Positions 9,620 through 20,203 of a DNA stretch of 64,000 nt are shown here, piece by piece. A model generated the notes under the pieces. That model was not told the origin of the DNA. It worked only from the letters and a program-made list of their open reading frames with translations, and ran no database searches. The stretch's first letter is position 1, and the number at the start of each line of letters is the position of its first letter. A program made the position numbers and the translations under genes. The stretch is from assembly GCF_025643335.1 (NCBI RefSeq), contig NZ_CP092489.1, positions 1,104,501-1,168,500 of the forward strand. Direction: 5' to 3'. The stretch is from Endozoicomonas sp. Mp262 (lineage in GTDB: Bacteria; Pseudomonadota; Gammaproteobacteria; Pseudomonadales; Endozoicomonadaceae).

Positions 9620-9643
9620 TATAAAATCGATAAAAAAGAAGGT

Positions 9644-10330
9644 CTAAATAATCCCCCTTTCAACCAGGGAAACGGTATCTCCGGCTCCAATAATCATATG
9701 ATCCAGCACCCGGATATCCACCAGGCCAAGGGCATCAATAATGGTTTGGGTGATGCGGATATCTGCCTGGCTGGGTTCCGGATCACCGGAAGGATGGTTA
9801 TGGGCCAGAATAACCGCACTGGCATTGAGCTCCAGAGCCCTTTTTACAATTTCCCGGGGATAGACCGCCGCACTGTCAATGGTTCCCTGAAACAGGGTTT
9901 CCAAAGACAATACCCGGTGCCGGGTATCCAGAAACAGGCAGGCAAATACCTCTCGCTCCAGCCCCTGAAAATGAAGCTGAAGATAGTGGCGTACCCTGTC
10001 AGGACTGGTTATGGCATTGGAACGGTCAACCCGTCGTTTCAGAACCCGACGACACATTTCCAGAATAGCGGCCAGTTGCGCAATTTTTGCCTGCCCCAAT
10101 CCCTTTACAGAACGAAGCTGCCGGTGATCGGCATTGAGCAGGGCATCCAAACCGCCAAACTGTTCCAACAGAGAGGATGACAGCTCCAGAACAGGCATTC
10201 CCTGATAGCCTGTTCTTAACAATATGGCAATAAGCTCTATGTCTGATAATGCCCCGGGACCATACTTCAGCAATCGTTCCCGGGGTAATTCCTGTCCATC
10301 CCACGGGGCAGGCGTGTTATTTTTTTGCAT
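9644..10330 (-). CDS. radC: RadC family JAB1/MPN+ domain protein
   Basis: 228 residues, normal for RadC. A helix-hairpin-helix segment (residues about 70-85, RSVKGLGQAKIAQLAAI) precedes the metalloprotease-like domain with HNHPSGDPEPSQAD at 177-190, where the two His and the Asp bind zinc in the JAMM fold. The cellular role is unproven; the original link to DNA repair was withdrawn. It is divergent from coaBC, the standard arrangement near rpmBG in gammaproteobacteria. Confidence 0.95.
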   Translation of the reverse strand: MQKNNTPAPWDGQELPRERLLKYGPGALSDIELIAILLRTGYQGMPVLELSSSLLEQFGGLDALLNADHRQLRSVKGLGQAKIAQLAAILEMCRRVLKRRVDRSNAITSPDRVRHYLQLHFQGLEREVFACLFLDTRHRVLSLETLFQGTIDSAAVYPREIVKRALELNASAVILAHNHPSGDPEPSQADIRITQTIIDALGLVDIRVLDHMIIGAGDTVSLVERGII

Positions 10331-10404
10331 ATGACATTGACTGTTAAGTTGGAAGTAAATCAGACAAAATACAGTCCAGATAATTCCTGAGAACTTTCCG
10401 ATCC

Positions 10405-11637
10405 ATGCAACGTTTACGAAACAAACGAGTCGTACTGGGTGTAACCGGAGGCATTGCTGCCTACAAAAGTGCCGAGTTGATTCGACATCTGACTAAACTG
10501 GGTGCTGAAGTACAGGTCGTAATGACCTCAGCGGCCTGCGAATTTATCACTCCTTTGACCTTGCAGGCACTTTCCCATAACCCTGTTCACCTGGATCTTC
10601 TGGATACCAAAGCAGAAGCAGCCATGGGTCATATTGAGCTGGCACGCTGGGCAGACCTGGTGCTGGTGGCACCGGCAACCGCTGACTTTATGGCCCGGTT
10701 GGCAGGGGGGCTCGCCAATGATCTATTAACCACACTGTGCCTGGCTACCAGTGCGCCTCTGTGTCTGGCACCTGCCATGAACCAGGGAATGTGGCGGGAC
10801 AGCAAAACCCAGCAAAACTGCCAGGAGCTGCTGGAACGAAATATCCGGCTATTTGGCCCTTCAGATGGCAGTCAGGCCTGTGGTGATATAGGCCCTGGAC
10901 GGATGCTGGAGCCGGAACTCATCGTAGAACAGGCGGCAGATGTCTTTGAAAGCGATATCCTCACCGGTATCAATCTCATGATTACCGCCGGCCCCACCCG
11001 GGAAGAAATTGACCCGGTACGCTATATCTCAAACTACAGCTCCGGAAAAATGGGCTATGCCCTGGCAGAGGCTGCCGTTGAGGCAGGAGCAACAGTGACA
11101 CTGGTTAGCGGCCCGGTCACTATTCCTGCTCCTGACCGGGTCAGCGTTATAGACGTTACCAGCGCACGGGAAATGCATCAAGCGGTTCATGGCAATATGA
11201 ATGGGCAGGATATTTTTATTGGCTGTGCGGCCGTTTCCGACTACCGTCCGGAAGAGATACTCAGGGAGAAAATCAAAAAAGATCCCGATAATGCCAGTGA
11301 AACCCTGGATATAAGACTGGTGAGAAATCCGGATATTATTGCCTCCGTTAGCGCCTTGGAACAGCCGCCTTTTGTGGTAGGCTTTGCCGCTGAAACCCAA
11401 AATGTGCTGAACTATGCTGCAGACAAGCTAAACCGCAAACAGCTCGACCTGATCGTTGCCAATGATGTCTCTGACCGGGAGATTGGCTTTAGCAGTGATA
11501 ATAACGAAGTGGCTATCCTGGGCAAAGACCTCGAAGAAACCTTGCCAAGGGCCTCCAAAAAAGTGCTGGCACGAAAGCTGTTAAAAATTATCGGGCGCAG
11601 CTATCACACATGGAAAACAGAACAGGAAAGTGCATGA
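10405..11637 (+). CDS. coaBC: bifunctional phosphopantothenoylcysteine decarboxylase/phosphopantothenate-cysteine ligase
   Basis: 410 residues, two steps of coenzyme A synthesis. The CoaC half (1-190) has the flavin-binding TGGIAAYKS, the PAMN-type motif APAMNQGMW and the substrate-clamp cysteine in [11 protein letters not shown]. The CoaB half opens with [18 protein letters not shown] and has the NTP-dependent ligase motifs [12 protein letters not shown] and REKIKKD. The stop overlaps the dut start by four bases (ATGA), so the two are translationally coupled. Confidence 0.97.
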   Translation: MQRLRNKRVVLGVTGGIAAYKSAELIRHLTKLGAEVQVVMTSAACEFITPLTLQALSHNPVHLDLLDTKAEAAMGHIELARWADLVLVAPATADFMARLAGGLANDLLTTLCLATSAPLCLAPAMNQGMWRDSKTQQNCQELLERNIRLFGPSDGSQACGDIGPGRMLEPELIVEQAADVFESDILTGINLMITAGPTREEIDPVRYISNYSSGKMGYALAEAAVEAGATVTLVSGPVTIPAPDRVSVIDVTSAREMHQAVHGNMNGQDIFIGCAAVSDYRPEEILREKIKKDPDNASETLDIRLVRNPDIIASVSALEQPPFVVGFAAETQNVLNYAADKLNRKQLDLIVANDVSDREIGFSSDNNEVAILGKDLEETLPRASKKVLARKLLKIIGRSYHTWKTEQESA

Positions 11638-12089
11638 AAAAGTTAAAAACCCGTATTCTGGATAGTCGACTGGGTACTGAGTTTCCACTGCCTACTCATG
11701 CTACATCAGGCTCTGCCGGCATTGATCTTCGAGCCTGCATAGACGCTCCCCTGTCACTGGAGCCAGGCCAGACCGAACTGCTTCCCACCGGCATGGCGAT
11801 TCATATTGAAGACCCCTCCCTGGCTGCCATGATTCTGCCCCGTTCGGGTCTTGGCCATAAACACGGGATTGTGCTGGGCAACCTGGTTGGCCTGATAGAT
11901 TCTGACTATCAGGGTCAGCTGATGGTTTCCTGCTGGAACCGGGGGCATAGCACCTTCACCATTAACCCGGGAGAGCGAATTGCCCAGCTGGTTCTGGTTC
12001 CTGTGGTGCAGGCAGAACTGGATATTGTTGATACCTTTGATGAAAGCCAGCGGGGAGCGGGTGGCTTTGGGCACTCAGGCAGGCATTAA
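11634..12089 (+). CDS. dut: dUTP diphosphatase
   Basis: 151 residues, the same length as E. coli Dut. It hydrolyses dUTP to dUMP, keeping uracil out of DNA and feeding thymidylate synthesis. Motifs: AGIDLRA (1), [11 protein letters not shown] (2), [13 protein letters not shown] (3, catalytic Asp), [12 protein letters not shown] (4) and the flexible GAGGFGHSG tail (5). The ATG at 11634 is chosen over the upstream frame because AGGAAAG lies just before it and the length matches. In Pseudomonas algC follows dut; here there is no algC and argB follows after about 200 bases. Confidence 0.97.
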   Translation: MKKLKTRILDSRLGTEFPLPTHATSGSAGIDLRACIDAPLSLEPGQTELLPTGMAIHIEDPSLAAMILPRSGLGHKHGIVLGNLVGLIDSDYQGQLMVSCWNRGHSTFTINPGERIAQLVLVPVVQAELDIVDTFDESQRGAGGFGHSGRH

Positions 12090-12091
12090 TC

Positions 12092-12120
12092 GTTGATGGT
12101 TGATGGTTGATGGTTGATGG
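12092..12120. repeat. tandem heptamer GTTGATG, four copies
   Basis: Four perfect copies of GTTGATG begin two bases after the dut stop. Seven copies of the same heptamer begin in the stop codon of znuA at 35271. Both arrays sit just past a gene end and are followed within about 40-60 bases by a degenerate reverse copy (CCATTAACC here, CCATCAACC there). Confidence 0.85.
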
Positions 12121-12292
12121 GGAAGTATGGATTTCTACTCCCTATTTCCCATTAACCATTCCCTACTCTTATGCATTGCGACGCCACCCTATAAACCGGT
12201 TAAAAGTGCCGATTCACCCCTGAAACTCTATCTGATAATCTACCTTTCAAGCTATCTGACCGGTGTCTACTATAACAATAATTGGAGGATCA

Positions 12293-13189
12293 ATGGACAA
12301 TGATTCCCTGCCTGCTGAAGGTATCGCCACTGTTCTTACGCAAGCACTGCCTTATCTTCAGCACTTTGCCGGTAAGACTGTTGTCATCAAATATGGCGGC
12401 AATGCCATGGAGAATGATGGACTCAAAAGCAGTTTTGCCCGGGATATAGTGATGCTAAAAGCCGTGGGCATAAACCCTGTTGTTGTACATGGAGGAGGCC
12501 CGCAAATCGGTGCAATGCTCAAACGTCTGGATATTAGCAGCCGGTTTATACAAGGCATGCGAGTGACGGATCAAAAGGCCATGAGTGTTGTTGAAATGGT
12601 TCTTGGTGGACTGGTCAACAAAGAGGTGGTCACATTGATAAATAGTCATGGTGGCAACGCTGTGGGGATCACAGGAAAAGATGCATCCTTTATTGTGGCT
12701 GAACCGCTTCTGGTACCCCACCAAGCACCGACCATGCAAACGCCGGAAATGATTGACCTTGGCCATGTGGGGCAAGTTCGTCACATCAACAGGGAAATTA
12801 TTGACCTGTTACAAAATTCAGGTTTTATACCTGTGGTTGCCCCTATTGGCACTGATGATAAAGGAACATCCTATAACATCAATGCTGACCTTGTGGCTGG
12901 CAAGCTGGCAGAAACCCTTCAGGCTGAAAAACTGCTGTTATTAACCAATACACCGGGTATCCTGAACCGGGACAAAGAGCTGTTCAACCACCTGAATCTG
13001 ACACAAATTGAGTCATTGATTGCAGATGGTACAATACAAGGTGGCATGATCCCCAAGGTAAATTGCGCTACACAAGCCATTGACCAGGGTGTTAACACCG
13101 TCCATATCATGGATGGGCGAATTCCCCACGTATTACTTCTGGAGTTACTCACTGACCAGAAGGTTGGCACCTTGATCAGGAGTGCATGA
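12293..13189 (+). CDS. argB: acetylglutamate kinase
   Basis: 298 residues. It phosphorylates N-acetyl-L-glutamate, the second step of arginine synthesis, and is usually the arginine-inhibited step in bacteria that recycle acetyl groups. Amino-acid kinase fold: VIKYGGNAM near residue 30, [11 protein letters not shown] near 65, and the C-terminal [15 protein letters not shown]. The ATG at 12293 has GGAGG four bases upstream, so I prefer it to the ATG at 12263. No algC precedes it, unlike Pseudomonas. Confidence 0.96.
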   Translation: MDNDSLPAEGIATVLTQALPYLQHFAGKTVVIKYGGNAMENDGLKSSFARDIVMLKAVGINPVVVHGGGPQIGAMLKRLDISSRFIQGMRVTDQKAMSVVEMVLGGLVNKEVVTLINSHGGNAVGITGKDASFIVAEPLLVPHQAPTMQTPEMIDLGHVGQVRHINREIIDLLQNSGFIPVVAPIGTDDKGTSYNINADLVAGKLAETLQAEKLLLLTNTPGILNRDKELFNHLNLTQIESLIADGTIQGGMIPKVNCATQAIDQGVNTVHIMDGRIPHVLLLELLTDQKVGTLIRSA

Positions 13190-13276
13190 TGACCTGATAG
13201 CTCATATTTTCCGGTTATATTTCTCCTCTTCATGTGATGAAGCAGCATTATTTTAACGACCACAATACAGGCAGTA

Positions 13277-13867
13277 ATGGATAAAGCGCAGAAACTTTCC
13301 AGAAAGGTACACATACTCCAGGCTTTGGCTCACATGCTGGAAACCTCTCCAGGCGAGCGAATCACTACCTCCGCGCTGGCAAAGGAAGTAGGTGTTTCAG
13401 AAGCTGCCCTGTATCGTCACTTTCCCAGCAAGGCAAAGATGTTCGAAGGGTTGATTGAGTTTATTGAAGAAACCCTTTTTTCACGTATTAGCCTCATCTT
13501 GACCGATGATGACCAAGCACTCATCCGGTGCGAAAAAATACTGTTATTGTTGCTTGGCTTTTGTGAAATGAATCCCGGATTAACCCGGCTTCTGACCGGT
13601 GATGCGCTGGCAGGAGAAACCGTTCGCTTAAGACAACGTATTACCCAACTCTTTGAGCGCCTGGAAACTCAAATCAAACAAATATTGAGAGAGGCTGAGT
13701 ACAAGGAGGGCCTGCGTACTCAAATGACCATCAGTACAACCACAAACCTGATACTCGCCTGCGGGGAAGGACGTATAGGCCAGTATGTACGCAGTGAATT
13801 TAAACGACTCCCCACTGCCCACTGGTCTGAGCAGTGGCAGTCGTTATCAACGGTTATCTTTCGCTAG
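13277..13867 (+). CDS. slmA: nucleoid occlusion factor SlmA (TetR family)
   Basis: 196 residues. The N-terminal TetR helix-turn-helix (residues about 25-60, [24 protein letters not shown]) binds SBS sites on the chromosome; DNA-bound SlmA blocks FtsZ polymerisation over the nucleoid. Length and the pattern of the all-helical C-terminal domain fit the family, as does its place beside pyrE (E. coli has slmA-pyrE as well). Its stop overlaps that of convergent pyrE in the sequence CTAG (13864-13867). Confidence 0.93.
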   Translation: MDKAQKLSRKVHILQALAHMLETSPGERITTSALAKEVGVSEAALYRHFPSKAKMFEGLIEFIEETLFSRISLILTDDDQALIRCEKILLLLLGFCEMNPGLTRLLTGDALAGETVRLRQRITQLFERLETQIKQILREAEYKEGLRTQMTISTTTNLILACGEGRIGQYVRSEFKRLPTAHWSEQWQSLSTVIFR

Positions 13868-14505
13868 ATCCCATACCGTTCCCTGTACGCTTTAATAGAC
13901 GCCGCATGACTCTTAATTGAGTCATTGCTTTCGGCGTACTCCAACAGGTGTTCCAGAGTAACAATGCTTATTACCGGAATACCAAAGTCACGCTCAACCT
14001 CTTGAATGGCAGAGAGTTCTCCCTTTCCCCTTTCTTGCCTGTCAAGGGCAATCATAACGGCTGCCGGTGTTGCTTCTGAACCCTTGATGATCTCCATCAC
14101 CTCCCGAACGGCAGTCCCTGCGGTAATAACATCATCCACAATAATGGCTTTTCCTTTGAGAGAAGCGCCGACAATATTGCCCCCTTCCCCATGATCCTTG
14201 ACTTCTTTTCGGTTAAAACACCAGGGAATATTGCAACCATGATGCTCTGATAAAGCAATGGCGGTGGCTGTTGCCAGGGGAATTCCCTTATAGGCAGGCC
14301 CGAACAAAATATCAAAGTCGACCCCTGAAGCCATAAGGGCACTGGCATAGAACTGCCCCAGCTTGTTCATGGCTTCGCCCGTATTAAACAACCCGGCATT
14401 AAAAAAATAAGGAGACTGTCGTCCCGATTTTAGCGTGAAATCACCAAATCGAATCACTTCCTGTTGAAGGGCAAAGTCCAGGAACTCTTTCTGATAACTC
14501 AACAT
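13864..14505 (-). CDS. pyrE: orotate phosphoribosyltransferase
   Basis: 213 residues, identical in length to E. coli PyrE. It makes orotidine 5'-phosphate from orotate and PRPP. The PRPP loop [15 protein letters not shown] is at about residues 120-134 and the N-terminal [18 protein letters not shown] is standard. The longer frame to 14673 adds 56 residues with no family match, so the ATG at 14505 is used. It overlaps slmA tail to tail by four bases. Confidence 0.96.
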   Translation of the reverse strand: MLSYQKEFLDFALQQEVIRFGDFTLKSGRQSPYFFNAGLFNTGEAMNKLGQFYASALMASGVDFDILFGPAYKGIPLATATAIALSEHHGCNIPWCFNRKEVKDHGEGGNIVGASLKGKAIIVDDVITAGTAVREVMEIIKGSEATPAAVMIALDRQERGKGELSAIQEVERDFGIPVISIVTLEHLLEYAESNDSIKSHAASIKAYRERYGI

Positions 14506-14933
14506 AAATGATGCCTGTTCGTAATTTGAAGCATATAGTGTAACTGCGGATTGCGACCGACAGAAGATGCCGCATTTATGCGGATAAACAATGTGGTTAT
14601 GACCCGCTATTATTGATTTTTTATAGTTTTTTATTTCCTGTACCGTTGTGCTGCACTGTTTATTCATAAACAAATAACAGTTGCTGTGCGTTATACACGG
14701 ACGCGCCTACTGCATTATTCCAATCATTTCACTGATAAAGAGTAATGTATTCGCAACGTGATTTAGCAGGAGTAAGCTCAAGCACCGGCGACGGTATATG
14801 AAGATAGCTGGGTTTTACCCCTATAGCTAGGAGGTAGCCGGTAATCCCCATAGCCACTAAGCGCCTGTCGCCAACAATATTGTGGTAGTTGCTTTATGTC
14901 CGAGTGCTCACTGACTCTGGCAAGGTGTAATCA
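14506..14933. other. intergenic region pyrE-crc (divergent promoters)
   Basis: 428 bases between the divergent pyrE and crc genes, the same arrangement as in Pseudomonas. It must hold both promoters. I see no tRNA, no strong hairpin with a T-run and no repeat shared with other parts of the window. Confidence 0.5.
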
Positions 14934-15710
14934 ATGAGAGTAATAAGTTTCAATTGCGAAGGCATTAATAACGCAAGAGAAAAAGGCTTGTTCGACTGGC
15001 TTATGGAACAAGATGCCGATGTCGTATGCCTTCAGGATATACGTGAAGATGAATATGCCATGCAGGAGGATAAATACCTTCTGGATGGTTATTTCTGCTA
15101 TGCCTTTGAAGGGTATAACAGAAAAGATAAAGGTGGCGTTGCCATTTATACACGACAAGCGCCAAAAGCAATAATTAGCGGCTTAGGGTATCCGGAAGCC
15201 GATGAAACAGGACGCTTTTTACAAGCTGATTTCGATAAAATAAGTATCGCCAACATCTATGTACCAGAGGGTCATGATGAAGACAGTCAAAACTTCAAGT
15301 ATCGTTTTTTAGATGGCTACTCTCATACCCTCAACAAGCAGCGTCGTAAAAGACGTGAGTTCATCATGAGCGGTACCTGGAATATTGCCCACCGGAAAAT
15401 TGATGTGGCTAACTGGAGAGAAGCAGAAGAAATCTCCGGCTTCCAGCTGGCTGAAAGAAACTGGATGGAAGGCTTGCTTGGGGATATGGGCTATTTTGAT
15501 GCTTATCGTGAAGTAGACCGTGAATCCGGGAAGTACACCTGGTGGCAAGACGAACACCTGAGACACGATAACCTGGGTATGCGTATTGATTACCAAATCA
15601 TCACCTCCGGTATGCGTCACAGGGTGCTGAATGGTGGCATATACAAGTCACAGATTTTCTCATCCCATGCTCCGGTGATCATTGACTACGACTGGGAACT
15701 GAGCATTTAA
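14934..15710 (+). CDS. crc: catabolite repression control protein Crc
   Basis: 258 residues, one fewer than P. aeruginosa Crc. The fold is that of exonuclease III/EEP proteins, but Crc is not a nuclease: it joins Hfq on A-rich sites of target mRNAs to block translation of genes for less-preferred carbon sources. Characteristic stretches are ADVVCLQDIREDE, GGVAIYTRQAPKAIISGLGY, the basic NKQRRKRREFI and the C-terminal SSHAPVIIDYDWELS. AAGGTG precedes the ATG. Position between pyrE and rph is the Pseudomonas order. No CrcZ-like antagonist RNA could be identified in the window. Confidence 0.93.
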   Translation: MRVISFNCEGINNAREKGLFDWLMEQDADVVCLQDIREDEYAMQEDKYLLDGYFCYAFEGYNRKDKGGVAIYTRQAPKAIISGLGYPEADETGRFLQADFDKISIANIYVPEGHDEDSQNFKYRFLDGYSHTLNKQRRKRREFIMSGTWNIAHRKIDVANWREAEEISGFQLAERNWMEGLLGDMGYFDAYREVDRESGKYTWWQDEHLRHDNLGMRIDYQIITSGMRHRVLNGGIYKSQIFSSHAPVIIDYDWELSI

Positions 15711-15816
15711 CCTGAAGCCAATGAACCAGCTACCGGCAGACTCTGATGAGCGTCGGTGGCTGGATAGGAAGAGATTCAAACTGATCGTAAAAAGCGATCA
15801 ACTGCCAAAACAGGTA

Positions 15817-16533
15817 TTATTCCGCCAGCACCTTCTTCTGAAGCTCCACAAGCTCCCCAATACCCTGACGCGCCAGGGCCAGCATAGCTGTCATTTCATT
15901 CTGGCTAAACGGAGCACCTTCCGCAGTGCCCTGAATCTCAATAAAGCCCCCCTCTTCTGTCATCACAACATTCATATCCGTTTCAGCGGAGGAGTCTTCA
16001 GGATAGTCCAGGTCAAGAACCGGACTTCCCTTGTAGATGCCCACAGAAACAGAAGCAATCATCTGCAATAAGGGGTCGGTTTTAATAATTTTTCTGCGCT
16101 GCATATAACGGATAGCATCAACCAGTGCTACACAGGCGCCGGTTATCGATGCAGTTCGGGTGCCACCATCAGCCTGGATCACATCACAATCGATGGTAAT
16201 CGTGTTTTCGCCCAGCATCTTTAAATCTAATGCCGCACGCAGGGACCGGCCTATCAGCCGCTGAATTTCCAACGTGCGCCCTCCCTGCTTGCCTCGGGCT
16301 GCTTCACGTCCCATGCGGTCTGTGGTGGAACGAGGAAGCATACCATACTCTGCGGTAACCCAACCCTGGCCAGAACCTTTAAGAAACCGGGGAACATTTT
16401 TTTCAACAGACGCGGTACAAATCACTTTGGTATCGCCGAACTCCACCAGCACCGAACCTTCGGCGTGTTTGGTGTAATTCCGGGTAATAGTGACTTCACG
16501 CAGCTGGTCTGCTGTTCTACGACTAGGACGCAT
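15817..16533 (-). CDS. rph: ribonuclease PH
   Basis: 238 residues. A phosphorolytic 3'-5' exoribonuclease that trims tRNA precursors. [54 protein letters not shown] (phosphate and RNA binding) and [19 protein letters not shown] are all present and full length, so it appears active, unlike the frameshifted allele of E. coli K-12. It faces crc. Confidence 0.97.
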   Translation of the reverse strand: MRPSRRTADQLREVTITRNYTKHAEGSVLVEFGDTKVICTASVEKNVPRFLKGSGQGWVTAEYGMLPRSTTDRMGREAARGKQGGRTLEIQRLIGRSLRAALDLKMLGENTITIDCDVIQADGGTRTASITGACVALVDAIRYMQRRKIIKTDPLLQMIASVSVGIYKGSPVLDLDYPEDSSAETDMNVVMTEEGGFIEIQGTAEGAPFSQNEMTAMLALARQGIGELVELQKKVLAE

Positions 16534-16956
16534 GGGTGCTACCTTAGATAACTGCTAAAGACCCCGATTATAACCACTATGACCCTCTGCTAAAACGACA
16601 ATAGCTCCCAGGGGCTGTTGAGATTTTATCATGTGTTCAGCCAAAGCCCTTGGTTTCGTGGCTAGGCGCAGTAGTGCAGGAATAACCTAAAGGTCACACG
16701 TACCCGTGTATTTCAAGCTACTGCAACGACGGCACGGAAACACGGGCTTTGGCCCTTCCAGGTGGTTCGTAAAGCGGCCCTCCGACTGCGTTGAACTGGC
16801 TTGACGTAGAATAACTACGCGCTGCGCCAGTTCGCCTTGCGTAAAACCGCTTTACGAACCACTGAACTCACGATAAAACCTCTACAGCCCCTGATGGCTT
16901 TATTGAGGATAAAAGGTAAAATCTTCTCCTTTCACTAACCCACTATTGAGTTATTC
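16534..16956. other. intergenic region rph-yicC
   Basis: 423 bases between divergent rph and yicC. Two thirds is the long family A repeat (16610-16892). The remaining flanks must contain the promoters of both genes, so the element lies within a divergent promoter region. Confidence 0.5.
16610..16892. repeat. long palindromic element, family A (second copy)
   Basis: About 283 bases with imperfect ends AGGGGCTGTTGAGATTTT...AAAACCTCTACAGCCCCT. The stems match those of the 9322-9619 copy but with paired changes: gccaaagccc (16640-16649) with 16744-16753, gtggttcgtaaagcgg (16762-16777) with 16847-16862, and gaactggc with gccagttc. The orientation is the same as the first copy. No transposase is encoded. 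Confidence 0.8.
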
Positions 16957-18444
<1,488 letters not shown>

Positions 18445-18445
<1 letters not shown>

Positions 18446-18471
18446 AAAAGCTGGCTAAATGCCAGCTTTTT
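18445..18471. terminator. bidirectional-looking terminator after gmk
   Basis: AAAAAGCTGGC pairs perfectly with GCCAGCTTTTT across a five-base loop, directly after the gmk stop. It has a T-run downstream and an A-run upstream. Confidence 0.85.
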
Positions 18472-18552
18472 CACAGCTGTTATAGCTAAACAGTGCTAAA
18501 AATTAAATATGAAGTATTAGAATATTCAACGACCTGAGCCAGGGAGTGCCTT

Positions 18553-20169
18553 ATGAGTAGAAATGGGGAAATAAAACCAGGGGGGTTAGATTCAATAACT
18601 CTTTCCTTGCACAGTGAACTGGATATCCCTACTAAAAAACATCAATCAACCCTAGCTCCTGAAACCCGGGAAGCCATAAGAAAACCCAACGGGCACGAAA
18701 AGAAACCACTAACTGATCGAAATATCTCCTTAATAAAGGATACAGAAGAAAGAGAGCAACCAACCCGGTATATGGTAGCCCCCTCCTCTGCTTCTTCATC
18801 TTCTTCTTGTGACTCCGATACTGACTTTGAAAAAAAAGAGAGTCCATTTGATAGAAATGATCCCTTAAGAAAAAATATGACACGGTCGGAGGCCAAAAAA
18901 CTAAAAGGTAATATGAAGGGGTCATCACCACATCTCCCTCACCACTCTACTGATATGACCGCCCCAAAAATCCAAATAGCCGGTTGTACAACAGATAGTA
19001 GTACTGATAACTCCGATGACTTACCCCATGTCAAAGCGGAAGTAAGCCTGACCGTTGATAACAAGCCTCATGACAGTACGGCTAAACTTGTTTTTGATAA
19101 AAAAATAAAACTCACAAAGGCAAGAAAAAAACAGCAAAAAAAAGCCTTAAAGAAAAAACATGAGGCGAAAAAAAGTATAAAAGCCATCAGAAAATCAAAA
19201 AAACCAAAAGAAGCACTTAACAATTACCTTGAAAAATTCTGGGTCGCATTACTAAATCCACACAATGACCCAACGGCTGTTTTCAATGATGTAAGAATAA
19301 CACCCCTTAGCAAAAATGGAATGCTCCAGCCTGAACATGAAAAAACAACCAACGATGAAAAGTTTAAAATAGATGCATTAAATATTGTTCAGCATGTAAA
19401 AAGTTTTATGCGGGAATCCGCAATGGGCCCGGAACTGGACAGGCAAATATTTGAACAGCTGATTAGCCCAAATAAAGAAACCTATGATAGAACCTCTGAA
19501 GAGCATAAGGCTAAATTAGGAGCTTATCTATCTGACTCATACCTTGATTTTCTCAGTAAAGTAGCGCATCCAGGCCCTGATTGTAGCAATGAAGAGAGTA
19601 CTCAAATCAATCAATTTGCCCGCTGGCAGGCCTCTACACAGGCGGTTTTTAAAGAAGCACAAACCACACTGGATCAAGCCATCGAAACAAAATCTCTCAG
19701 CCAGTTTCAACAGGAACAACAACGGCATCTGTCAGACTTAAAACAGAAAGCAGCAGAGGGACAGGCCTTGCTTAAGGAGGTGCAGGATCATCAAGATAAA
19801 ACCCCCATGGAGCCATTAGCTGACCGTATATGCGACAGAATTAATAACGGCGTGGAAAACGTCGCCCCCGGAATAAGTGATTTAAAGAAAACAGAAGAAA
19901 AATTTAGTTATGTTGAAAAAATGTTGCACTATAAAGAGCTTATTTCGAACAAGGTAAAAACACACCCGTTGACCAAAACCTTAACCGTCAAATTAGATGA
20001 TTCCCTGGAAATTAAGCTCGATGAAAAAAATCCGGGAGAGCTTTCTATAAAACTAACAGGGTTTACTGACGAAGCTCAGCGTTTTATAGAAACACCTACA
20101 AATATAATGACGCTAAAAAAGGTGTGTCGATCTGCATGGTTTGACCCCATTGGAGAAGCCCCGCTTTAA
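18553..20169 (+). CDS. uncharacterised lysine-rich protein, effector-like
   Basis: 538 residues that I cannot assign to any family. Residues 1-180 look disordered, with a Ser run (PSSASSSSSCDSD, 77-89) and many Lys/Asp/Pro. Residues about 183-219 are a very basic tract (KLTKARKKQQKKALKKKHEA...) that resembles a nuclear or nucleolar targeting signal. Residues about 225-538 are predicted mostly helical with coiled-coil-like stretches (about 355-410). No signal peptide or membrane segment is seen. AGGGAG precedes the ATG. Base use is more AT-rich than in gmk and rpoZ, and it breaks the conserved gmk-rpoZ order. A secreted effector acting in a host cell is an inference; a DNA- or RNA-binding protein is an alternative. 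Confidence 0.7.
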   Translation: MSRNGEIKPGGLDSITLSLHSELDIPTKKHQSTLAPETREAIRKPNGHEKKPLTDRNISLIKDTEEREQPTRYMVAPSSASSSSSCDSDTDFEKKESPFDRNDPLRKNMTRSEAKKLKGNMKGSSPHLPHHSTDMTAPKIQIAGCTTDSSTDNSDDLPHVKAEVSLTVDNKPHDSTAKLVFDKKIKLTKARKKQQKKALKKKHEAKKSIKAIRKSKKPKEALNNYLEKFWVALLNPHNDPTAVFNDVRITPLSKNGMLQPEHEKTTNDEKFKIDALNIVQHVKSFMRESAMGPELDRQIFEQLISPNKETYDRTSEEHKAKLGAYLSDSYLDFLSKVAHPGPDCSNEESTQINQFARWQASTQAVFKEAQTTLDQAIETKSLSQFQQEQQRHLSDLKQKAAEGQALLKEVQDHQDKTPMEPLADRICDRINNGVENVAPGISDLKKTEEKFSYVEKMLHYKELISNKVKTHPLTKTLTVKLDDSLEIKLDEKNPGELSIKLTGFTDEAQRFIETPTNIMTLKKVCRSAWFDPIGEAPL

Positions 20170-20203
20170 TAATCACGGGGCCATTGATGAAATACCCGGG
20201 TGA

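Larger units (their letters stand above)
9163..9643. other. intergenic region gdhB-radC
   Basis: Holds the gdhB terminator and the long family A repeat (9322-9619). Between them a 26-codon frame at 9212-9292 (MFKATTNNEKVGERILDHAV...) has GGGGGAAAG before its ATG. It is too short to call, and I recognise nothing in it. The repeat ends 24 bases from the radC stop. Confidence 0.45.

Noticed and set aside
9527-10180. 217-codon plus-strand frame over radC and a repeat end
   Set aside because: It is antisense to the fully conserved radC and begins inside the palindromic element; no domain.
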